DNA from: Orientallactaga sibirica
Lineage: Eukaryota > Chordata > Mammalia > Rodentia > Dipodidae
Length of the DNA stretch: 64,000 bases
Direction of reading: 5' to 3'
NCBI GenBank assembly: GCA_036365145.1
Contig: JAEOAD010000015.1
Coordinates: 39,261,501-39,325,500 of the forward strand
Each line of letters opens with the position of its first letter. Position 1 is the first letter of the stretch. A model generated the notes under the pieces. That model saw only the letters and a list, made by a program, of their open reading frames with translations, did no database searches and was not told the origin of the DNA. The position numbers were made by a program, and so were the translations under genes. Shown here piece after piece: positions 56,190-64,000 of the stretch.

Positions 56190-56282
56190 CAGGGGGCTGA
56201 GTTTTAGGATCAATAACACAGAATTTGCCTAGCATGCATGAAGTCCTAGATTTAATGCTCAGCAGTGAAAAAAAAAAAAAAT
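56190..56282 (+). mobile_element. ID SINE with A-tail
   Basis: TTGCCTAGCATGCATGAAGT ... ATGCTCAGCAGTG then about 15 A. Confidence 0.7.
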
Positions 56283-56548
56283 CCACACTAAGGCCCTGAA
56301 CATCAGTCACCTAATGGTGCTCTAGTGGTATACGCATGTCACTGCACCTATGTTAACACTTCAAGGGAGAGGTTTACAATTTATACACACTTAAGTGACA
56401 GATTCCAAACAAAATGGCTATCTCTACGGAGAGGACTGTGTGCCTATGGCCCAAGAGTATGGCAGGTGCTCAGAAACAGAAGGGTCTGTGAGCTTGAATA
56501 CAGCCTGGACAGCACAGTGAGACTCTAGAAAAACACTGAAACAAACAA

Positions 56549-56692
56549 ACCAGGCGTAGTAGCACACACCTTTGATCCCAGAACTCCAGAGGCAGAGGTA
56601 GGAGGATCACTGTGAGTTCAAGGCCAGCCTGAAACTACAGAGTGAGTTCCAGGCCAGCCTGGACTAGAGTGAGACCCTATCTCAAAAAATAA
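56549..56692 (+). mobile_element. B1-type SINE
   Basis: CCAGGCGTAGTAGCACACAC to CTATCTCAAAAAAT. Confidence 0.9.
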
Positions 56693-56694
56693 AA

Positions 56695-56754
<60 letters not shown>

Positions 56755-56772
56755 GAAAAGAAAAGAAAAAAA
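56693..56772. repeat. (GAAA)n microsatellite in the B1 tail
   Basis: About 14 GAAA units, then GAAAA variants. Confidence 0.95.
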
Positions 56773-56940
56773 TGAAAGTGAAACAAAGCTCTGTTCTGCA
56801 GTGTTCGCATATTTTAAATTTAGAATCGTGCTGAGTATGTAACTCATTCAAAAGTGGCTTGATTCAATTTTTAAAAATATAAACAAGTATGCAGAAATTA
56901 ATTAGCTAGAAAAATGTTGTGTTCAAAACTTTTCCCAGAG

Positions 56941-57075
56941 CCGGGCGTGGTGGCTCACGCCTTTAATCCCAGCACTCGGGAGGCAGAGGTAGGAGGATTG
57001 CCGTCAGTTCGAGGCCACCCTGAGACTACATAGTGAATTCCAGGTAAGCCTGAACTAGAGTGAGACTCTAAAACC

Positions 57076-57100
<25 letters not shown>
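56941..57100 (+). mobile_element. B1-type SINE, youngest-looking, perfect 16-bp target duplication
   Basis: AAAACTTTTCCCAGAG occurs at 56925-56940 and 57101-57116. The body keeps many CpGs (GCCGGGCGTGGTGGCTCACG) and a roughly 30-nt A-tail. Confidence 0.95.
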
Positions 57101-57106
<6 letters not shown>

Positions 57107-57116
57107 TTTCCCAGAG

Positions 57117-57278
57117 GCAGAGAAGATGGCACAGCAGTCAAAGGCCAACTTGCAAAACCTGTTGTCCCAAGTTCAGTTCTCCAGCTACCCACATAAAGCC
57201 AGACAGGCATTTATTTTGTAGCAGCAAGAGACCCTGGCATACCCTTACACATATGTACAAATAAATGAATGAAAATTG
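57117..57278 (+). mobile_element. DIP-type SINE, old, first of a five-copy pile-up
   Basis: GAAGATGGCACAGCAGTCAA ... CAAATAAATGAATG. Confidence 0.7.
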
Positions 57279-57281
57279 GGG

Positions 57282-57444
57282 GGCTGCAGAGATGTCTTAG
57301 CAGTTAAAGGCACTTGCTTATTTACAACGCCTGCCAGCCTGTGTTCTATTCCCTAGCACCCACCCCTCACAAAGTGGTGAAGTCACCTGGTATTCATTTG
57401 GCATAAATAAATTAAAATGTTTTTTAAATGAAAAAAAAAAAAAA
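57282..57444 (+). mobile_element. DIP-type SINE, second of pile-up
   Basis: GGGCTGCAGAGATGTCTTAG ... TTCTATTCCCTAGCACCC, A-tail. Confidence 0.8.
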
Positions 57445-57454
57445 CTATCCTCAA

Positions 57455-57655
57455 GCCCGAAGGATGTTTCAGCACCTAAAGATGCTTGTTTGCAAAGCCT
57501 AATGGGCCCTGATTTGATTCCCCAGTACCCACATCAACCCCGATGCATGCATCTGGAGTTCATTTATAAGGACAGGAGACCCTGGTGCACCTATACTCAT
57601 TATCTTTCTGTCTGCCTCTTTCTCTCTCTCAAATAAGTAAAAATATTTTTTTAAA
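57455..57655 (+). mobile_element. DIP-type SINE, third of pile-up
   Basis: AGGATGTTTCAGCACCTAAA ... TTTGATTCCCCAGTACCC. Confidence 0.8.
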
Positions 57656-57664
57656 AATTATCCT

Positions 57665-57880
57665 GGGCTGGAGAGATTGTTTACCAGTTAAGGTGCTTGC
57701 CTACAAAGCCTAAAGACCCAGGTTTGATTCATCAGTACCCATGTAAGCCAGGTGCACACAGTGGCGCATGCATCTGGAGTTCGTTTGAAGTGGCTAGAGG
57801 CCCTGGCATGCCCATTCTCTCTCTCTCTCCCTCCCTCCCTCTCCTCTCTCTCTCTCAAATAAATAAAAATATTTAAAATT
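57665..57880 (+). mobile_element. DIP-type SINE, fourth of pile-up
   Basis: GGGCTGGAGAGATTGTTTAC ... (CT)n, AAATAAATAAAAATATTT. Confidence 0.9.
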
Positions 57881-57882
57881 AG

Positions 57883-58145
57883 GGGCTGGAGAGATGGCTT
57901 GGCGGTTAAGGCGCCTGCTTCCTAAGCCTAAGAACGTAGGTTCCAATCTCCAGCAGTTCCAATCTCCAGGTCCCACATATAGCCAGATGCAAAGTGACGC
58001 AAGGGCACAATGCCGCACTTGACCACAAGGGGCGCACACATCTGGATTTCATTAGCAGCAGCTGAGAGACTGCTGGCACGCCCATCTCTATCTGTCTTCC
58101 TCTCTCTCTCTCTCTAAATATATATATGTATATATATATTTAAAA
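57883..58145 (+). mobile_element. DIP-type SINE, fifth of pile-up, with internal duplication
   Basis: GTTCCAATCTCCAG occurs twice, near 57940 and 57956, lengthening this copy. Confidence 0.9.
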
Positions 58146-58916
58146 ACAAACTATCACCAATTTACAGATAAGAGTGGTGGCTCACAAGTCTGCAGGACAT
58201 CTGATGCCAGAGCACATCTCCTGTGATTTTGCGAATTATTGCTTCCCTAAAGACTTCCCACTTGACACATACAGAAATGGAGAATGTCCCTGGCCTCAGG
58301 CCACTTTGAGCTCATGGCTCTCCACCCTTTCTTACCACCCTACTACACAAACAGTCCCTACAATAGTCCTTTAAGGCAAGGATGCCCTAGACTGCCCCAT
58401 CAGGACCAGACAAAGCAACCACCAACTCTACGTCTCCCAGTGGATCATACATCTCACAGAAAACTGGACCCCAAGAGGCAGGAGGCAGCATGTGGAACAG
58501 TTGTAGCTCTGGAGAAGGTGTGCTGTCATTAGCAAGGCCTTGGCATCTTTATAGACAATAACTTCATGTTGTCTTGAGAATGCATTGGGAGCACCCCTGC
58601 TCAGAATGTAATGAGTATGTTTTCTACACGGAGAGGCATGTTCACGCTCCTCTCAGGCCTGTTTGTGAGGCTCTTATGCTGTGTGGTTGTCTGGTTGGCA
58701 TTAGCCTCACCTGCCTTCCTATTTTTAGATACATCTCACAGCCCTAGGACCAGGTGCTGGATGAAGCTGCGAGCGTGGATTCCCTGACAAGGCGGAGAAC
58801 AGCCTGGTGGGGCAAGAATCATCCAGTCCAGTGCAGTGGTCAAGATTCACGTCTTTTCGTCTGCTCTCCAAGACTTCACTGGGAGATTTCTCAAGGTTAA
58901 AAAATGGAGCATTTGG
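58146..58916. other. Unique intergenic sequence
   Basis: No repeat or gene recognised. Confidence 0.4.
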
Positions 58917-59066
58917 CCGGGTATGGTAGCACACGCCTTTAATCCTAGCACTCAGGAGGAAGAGGTAGGAGGATCTCTGTGAGTTCAAGGCCACCCTAAG
59001 ACTACATAGTGAATTCCAGGTCAGTCTGGCCTAGTGAAACCCTATCTCAAAAAAATTTTTAAAAAG
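58917..59066 (+). mobile_element. B1-type SINE
   Basis: GGCCGGGTATGGTAGCACAC to CTATCTCAAAAAAA. Confidence 0.9.
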
Positions 59067-59116
59067 TACTTTGTATTCTTTCTTTTTCTCCTCCCCACCA
59101 AGAAGCTTCATGGACA

Positions 59117-59130
59117 AAAGATAGATAGAT

Positions 59131-59163
<33 letters not shown>

Positions 59164-59247
59164 ATAGATATATGATAGTAGATAAATAGATTGATATTAG
59201 ATAGAAAGATAGATGATTGATAGATATAGATAGTAGACAGATAGACA
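59117..59247. repeat. Interrupted (GATA)n microsatellite
   Basis: GATA/GATT units over about 130 bp; the longest pure run is about six units. Confidence 0.95.
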
Positions 59248-59359
59248 CAAAATAGCCCAGGAAGAATATAGACGACCTTGCAGCCTTGTCTCTCTCTGAT
59301 CCCTTCTTCTCTGGCCAAGGCTGCTGCTTTCTCTCATTCTCCTTTAGGCCTCTTACTAA

Positions 59360-59600
59360 AGTCAGTTATCTGCCCGGAACACCTTTCTTCCTTTCTCTGC
59401 CCTCATTCTGATCTGAAAACCCCAATACATGCCACCTCCTCCAAGAAGTCCTCCAGAAAGGGGTAAGTCTCCTGGCTTCCCAACAGCATCCGGGCTTCCC
59501 TCTGCCACAGCCGCTGTCATGTGAGTGCTTGTTCATCTTCCTCCCATGCCTCACTGGGGATGTGGGTCATTCCTTTAGAAAGATTCCCAGTATACAACTG
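59360..59600 (+). mobile_element. L2 LINE relic
   Basis: CATGCCACCTCCTCCAAGAA is the conserved L2 3' region. A 23-bp duplicate (59659-59704, GAATATATTGATGAATAAAG type) lies beyond. Confidence 0.5.
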
Positions 59601-59828
59601 GGAGCAAGGGCAGAAGAGATGCACAGCAAATGCTGACTAAATGTCTCATAAACTGAATGAATATATTGATGAATAAAGAAAGAATATATTAATGAATAAA
59701 GTAAATGAGCATCAGAGATCAAAAGAGGTAGGGTAGGGCCTCATTGCCTCACAGATAAGGAAATTGCAGCTTAGAAAAGGAAGGGAGGAGTGTGATCGTT
59801 TGAGTATATGGCCCCATAGACAGGTGTT

Positions 59829-60011
59829 TTTTTTGTTTGTTTATTTGTTTGTTTATCTGTTTGTTTTTGGTATGTCCAAGGTAGGGTCTTAATCTAGCCC
59901 AGCATGACTTGTAATTCACTACATAGATCCAGAGTGGTCTCAAACTCTTGGCGATCCTTCTACCTCTGCCTCCCAAGTGCTAGGATTAAAGGTGTGTGCC
60001 ACCGTGCCCAA
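59829..60011 (-). mobile_element. B1-type SINE
   Basis: A GTTT-rich inverted tail, then CTAGCCCAGCATGACTTG ... GCCACCGTGCCCAAC. Confidence 0.85.
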
Positions 60012-60019
60012 CTAGACTT

Positions 60020-60326
60020 GGGTGTTTTGTTAAAATTGGGTTTTCAGCTTCAGCCCCTAGCAGGCAGACGGGGGAAGATCTGAATTCCAGCCCAATGGTA
60101 TGGTATCCAGAGATGTTTGAGCTCTGGCAGTGTGTGCTTGCTGCTTTATGGTGTTTGCTTGGTTGATGGTGGTTTCTCACTCTGCTTGGATTTGTGAATG
60201 GGAGCCAGCTTCTTCCACCATTGATGGAGCTTCCCTCGGATCTGTAAGCTTGAAGTAAATCCCTGCCTCCCATAAAACTGTGTTTGGCTGGATGTTCATC
60301 CTGGCATTGTGGAACTGTCTATGACA
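60020..60326 (+). mobile_element. LTR-like fragment (MaLR-type)
   Basis: GATCTGTAAGCTTGAAGTAA with a following GTTTGGCTGGATGTTCATCC ... ATGACA resembles the 3' half of a rodent MaLR LTR. The left boundary is uncertain. Confidence 0.45.
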
Positions 60327-60769
60327 AGGAGGTTTGAGCAGGAATCATTGCTTGCAAGTGACAGAATAGCAACTTGAGAGAAATGAGGTAGGGGACACAT
60401 TAGCCACGAATCAATCACGCAAGGATGGGAGTGGTCTTGGGTGTATCTGGAATGGAGCATGTGTGAGTCCTCTTCCTGCCTTCTTCACTTCAGGCCACTT
60501 TCTTCAGGCTGGAACCCTGGCAGCTGGAGAGTACCCACTCCCATCCTCTGCAAACAGAGGATATAAAGTGCTGTGTCTGGTGAGAAGGACTCTGAGTGGG
60601 ACAGTGTGGGACCCATGTTTTCCCCTGCCAAAACACTGAGGGGGGAGAGCAGCTCCCAGCCGAAGAGGATTTCTCCCAAACATATTGAGACATCAAACAT
60701 ACAATCCTTGGAGGTGACCTTTAGGGGCTGGGCAGCCTCCCCAATTTAAATCCATAATTCCTGCATTCT
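60327..60769. other. Unique intergenic sequence
   Basis: No supported feature. Confidence 0.4.
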
Positions 60770-60915
60770 TGGTCCATTCTATACTCAGCTCATGAGATAT
60801 TTCCATCTTCACTGTCTTACCATAACTCTGAGGTGGGTATCATTTCTCCCATTTTTATAGATGAGAAAACAGAGGCTAAGGGAGGGTAAGTAATGGCTCA
60901 AGTCTCAAGGAAGCA
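60770..60915 (-). mobile_element. MIR SINE relic
   Basis: CTGAGGTGGGTATCATTTCT, TATAGATGAGAAAACAGAGG. Confidence 0.75.
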
Positions 60916-61016
60916 TGGAGCCAACAGAACACTTGGTCTCCCCCACCTTTGCATACAAGTGAGGAAACTAAGCACCAAGAAGACTGAGATAAGTCTGAAA
61001 TCACAGAGTAGGTGGC

Positions 61017-61366
61017 TGTGGTGGTGTGATTCAGGTGTGCCCCATAAACTTAGGTGTTCTGAATGCAAGTTTCCCAGCTGATGAAGATTTGGGAATTAAT
61101 GCCTCTTGTAGGAAGTGTATTGCTAGGTGTGGGATTATGGGTATTATAGCCAGTTTCCCCTTGCCAGTGTTTGGCACACTCTCCTGTTGATGTTGTCCAC
61201 CTGATGTTGGCCAGGAGGTGATGTCCACCCCTCTGTTCATGCCATCATTTTCCCCTGCCGCCATGGAGCTTCCCCTCCAGTCTGTAAGCCAAAATAAACC
61301 TTTTTTTCCCTGCAAGATGCTCTTGGTCGGGTGATTTCTGCCAGCAAGGCAAATCTGACTGCAACA
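61017..61366 (+). repeat. 5' LTR of the MaLR-type element
   Basis: Begins TGTGGTGGTGTGATTCAGG and ends GACTGCAACA. It differs from the 3' LTR at many scattered positions, so the insertion is not recent. Confidence 0.85.
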
Positions 61367-61953
61367 GTAAAGTTGGTGCCAAGAGCGGAGTCATTGCTGC
61401 TTGAGACCTAACTGTGTGGCTTTGGCCTTTTGGAGCTGATTTTCAAGAGGAATGTGAAAGGATTTAAACCTTGGCTTAAGAGATGCCTTGCAGTGCTATA
61501 AGTACAGCTTGATGGACTATTCTGATCAGAGTTGAAAGACCTGAATGCAGTAAGAACTAAGGACTGTGAAGTCGGCCTTGTGAGGGTAAGAAAGAGTTTT
61601 GTCTAGAGTAGGCTAGAAGCAATTTGTGAGAGGCTTGCTGTTATGCCCATGTCATGAGAACTTGTGCAGGGTTGCTTTGTGTGAAAATGGATCTGTGTGA
61701 GCAGAGGGATATGGCACAGAAATGAAATCTTTGAGCTGAAACTTCTGCCTGTTCAGCGGCATTTATGTGAGAGATTACAGCCTTTGAGATTGGGTCAGCT
61801 AATCTGCACTGGAGCAACAGGAAGAATGTAGACTCTTTTGAAGGGGTCTGAATGCTCAAGGAGTTTCCTATTCTTCAAAGTCTGCTTTATTCCCCCCTGA
61901 AATAACAAATTGGCACCCTACCTGGTATTATGGATTATAAGAAATGCAGGAAA

Positions 61954-62178
61954 GGGTTGGAGAAATGGCTTAGTGGTTAAGGCACTTGCCTGCAAAGCCA
62001 AAGGACCCAGGTTCAATTCCCCATGACCCACGTAAACCAGATGCACAAGGGGGCACACACATCTGGAGTTCGTTTGCAGTGGCTGGAGGCCCTGGCATGT
62101 CCATTCTCTCTCTGCCCCTGCCTATTTCTCTCTGTCTCTCTCAAAATAAATAAAGAAAAATAAAATATTTTTTAGAAA
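61954..62178 (+). mobile_element. DIP-type SINE nested in the MaLR interior
   Basis: AAGAAATGCAGG stands directly before (61939-61950) and after (62179-62190) this copy. Confidence 0.95.
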
Positions 62179-62192
62179 AAGAAATGCAGGCT

Positions 62193-62385
62193 GCCGGACA
62201 TGGTGGCGCATGCCTTTAATCACAGCATTTGGGAGGCAGAGGTAGGAGGATTGCCATGAGTTTGAGGCCACCCTGAGACTACATAGTTAATTCCAAGGTC
62301 AGCCAGGGCCACAGTGAGACCCTACCTTGAAAACCAAAAAAAAAAAAAAAAAAAAAAAAAGAAAGAAAAAAGAAAAAGAAAAGAA
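62193..62385 (+). mobile_element. B1-type SINE nested at the same target site
   Basis: GCCGGACATGGTGGCGCATG with a long A/G-rich tail. A third AAGAAATGCAGG (62386-62397) closes it. Confidence 0.95.
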
Positions 62386-62608
62386 AAGAAATGCAGGAAA
62401 GAATCATTGAATTTGCAACACGGTCTTATGTTTTGGAAATGGCCATGGGTAGCAGGTTTGCTGGATGCCTGCATGGAGACCCAATGGAGCTGTGAGGGTG
62501 GACCATTGGTTGCAGTGGAGACCCAGTGAAGGTGCTGGGACCACGAGATAGCTGCTAAGGATTGCTGTTGACCCCAGATGAAGTTTTCCAGGACAGTGAG
62601 TATCCTAG

Positions 62609-62630
62609 CGGCGGGGGGGGGGGGGGTGGC
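62609..62630. repeat. Poly(G) run
   Basis: About 16 G residues within GC-rich context; length may be unreliable in an assembly. Confidence 0.85.
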
Positions 62631-62993
62631 GGGTGGAATGGAACTCCAGAGACTTGTTGCTGGTTAGGATTATCGGACTTGGAGATTTGTCACTGACTAG
62701 AGTTGTGGGACTTGGAACTACAGTTTGATGTTTGCCCTGTTTAAATCTTGTATTGGTTGAATATTTCTTTGCTCTGCCTAATGCCATCTTTTGCAGTGTG
62801 AATGTGTATTCTGTGCCATTATGGACTTTTGGTTTATTTTTGGTATGATGGCTCAGTTAAAAGACTTTAGACTATGGGAATGTTTGAACATCATTGGGAT
62901 TGATTAAAAACTATGGGGACTTCTAAAGTGGGACTGAATGCATTGCATTTTACATTATGGATGCTTATCAGCTTATGGGGGCTAGGGGTGGAA

Positions 62994-63340
62994 TGTGATG
63001 GTTTGATTCAGGTGTTCCCCATAAACTTAGGTGTTCAGAATGCTAGGTTCCCAGCTGATGGAGATTTGGGGATTAATGCCTTTTGGAGGCAGTGTATTCT
63101 TGGGGGTGGGCTTATGGGTTTTATAGCCATTTTCTGCTTGCCAGTATTTGGCACACTGCCCTGCTGATGTTGTCCACCTGATGTTGGCCTGGAGGTGATG
63201 TCCACCCTCTGCTCATGCCATTGTTTTCCTCTACCATCACCGAGCTTCTCCTTGAGTCCGTAAGCCAAAATAAACCTTTTTCCCCACAATCTGCTCTTGG
63301 TCGGGTGATTTCTGGCAGCAATGCAAACCTGACTACAACA
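62994..63340 (+). repeat. 3' LTR of the MaLR-type element
   Basis: Begins TGTGATGGTTTGATTCAGG and ends GACTACAACA. Confidence 0.85.
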
Positions 63341-63345
63341 GTGGC

Positions 63346-64000
63346 TTGTCTGAAATTAGAACAAGAGCATTTATCACATCATATTACAGGTATGTAACAT
63401 GCATCTCTGTGGTCTTTTCTCTTGACAGTTCACCCTCTCTTAGAACAGCCCCCACAGCCATCCATATAACCATGGAAAGAGCTACTCCCAGACATGTAAC
63501 CTGGCAGCCATGTGTGACCTTGTCCCCTACCCAAAGCTTTCTGGGCAGGAGCTGGAGCGCTTGAATATTTGGAGATTCTTTCTACATCTCCTCCTTCCCC
63601 CAGCCCCATCTGATCTGAAGAGCAAATAATGCCCATGTAGAAAGAGAAGAAAATGGAGAGGCAGGGAAAGGCCAGCCCCCGAGTTCTGAGGGCCTTCTCT
63701 GCAGCAGGTTCCTTTACATCCAACTCCCCTTGTAATCACATTCCCTTTCTTTGTTTAAACTGGCTGTACTGGGTTTCTTGGATAAAAACATATGTGGCAT
63801 GGTGCCTTTCTGAAAAGGAGCTGACACACAGAATCATACAGGTATTTGAGGGGGCCAGTGCCAGCTGGAGTGACTGGGAAGGGCTCCCTGCAAGAAGCAT
63901 GACTCCTTTGCCTTGAAAAGATAAAGAAGACAAAACCAGGGAGAGAAGAGTGGGAACAGCTTCTCGGGGAACCTCTGAGGCAATGCAAGTGGCGGGGGGC
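63346..64000. other. Unique intergenic sequence to the window end
   Basis: No repeat or gene recognised; frames lack known domains. Confidence 0.4.

Larger units (their letters stand above)
61017..63340 (+). mobile_element. Non-autonomous MaLR-type LTR retrotransposon, two LTRs
   Basis: Two related LTRs of about 350 bp (61017-61366 and 62994-63340), each TG...CA, flank about 1.6 kb. Five bp GTGGC are duplicated at 61012-61016 and 63341-63345. After the 5' LTR, TGGTGCCAAGAGCGGAGT (61374-61391) resembles a tRNA-Leu-type primer-binding site of ERVL/MaLR elements. A G-rich polypurine stretch (62977-62993) precedes the 3' LTR. Each LTR has AATAAACC as its poly(A) signal. The internal part has no gag, pol or env frame and carries two later SINEs. 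It is an inert relic of an endogenous retroviral family. Confidence 0.85.

Noticed and set aside
58023..58035. CTCF-like CCACAAGGGGCGC in a DIP SINE
   Set aside because: One G short in the core, which breaks the spacing of the consensus.

Overview
This is a rodent nuclear DNA window, most likely from a jerboa or other dipodoid. The evidence is the interspersed repeats. There are about 26 tRNA-derived SINEs of the B2 superfamily that resemble the dipodid DIP family as I know it: a 'gggctggagagatggc' head, a pol III B box like GGTTCGATTCC, a (CT)n stretch and an AATAAATA tail. There are also about 22 7SL-derived B1-type SINEs, ID elements, B4-like composites and rodent-type LTR and L1 relics. 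The species is inferred from repeat style only.

Two protein-coding genes are supported, both single-exon forkhead genes on the minus strand: FOXE3 (45237-46130, 297 aa) and FOXD2 (24687-26186, 499 aa). On the minus strand FOXE3 precedes FOXD2 by about 19 kb. As I know the human 1p33 and mouse chromosome 4 locus, the order and orientation are the same. Both are transcription factors. FOXE3 acts in lens epithelium and anterior eye development; FOXD2 acts mainly in mesenchyme, including kidney. They lie together as neighbouring paralogues and are not an operon.

Layout. 1-14.8 kb is SINE-rich gene desert downstream of FOXD2, with a 5'-truncated L1 insertion that has a perfect 14-bp target duplication. 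14.8-27.7 kb contains almost no young retroposons. It holds an array of RGGTCA half-sites with a 20-bp period (15.3-15.5 kb), an orphan CpG island (19.3-19.85 kb), a promoter-like GC/CCAAT/TATA segment (20.4-20.6 kb), a helically phased GAAATT array (21.07 kb), the FOXD2 3' UTR and poly(A) signal, the FOXD2 CDS and its CpG island, and a strong CTCF-type motif. 27.7-45 kb is the intergenic spacer with old MIR, L2 and L1M relics and clustered SINEs at 39-43 kb. 45.2-46.2 kb is FOXE3 with a CArG/TATA-like box just upstream. 46.2-52.8 kb holds a metallothionein processed pseudogene (47.6-47.9 kb) and a GC-rich candidate enhancer about 3.2-3.5 kb upstream of FOXE3. 52.8-64 kb is repeat-rich desert with a five-copy SINE pile-up and a complete two-LTR MaLR-type element with a perfect 5-bp target duplication.

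I see no tRNA or rRNA gene, no CRISPR array and no third intact protein-coding gene. Repeat family names come from recalled consensus sequences. Boundaries not fixed by a target-site duplication are good to about 10-20 bp.
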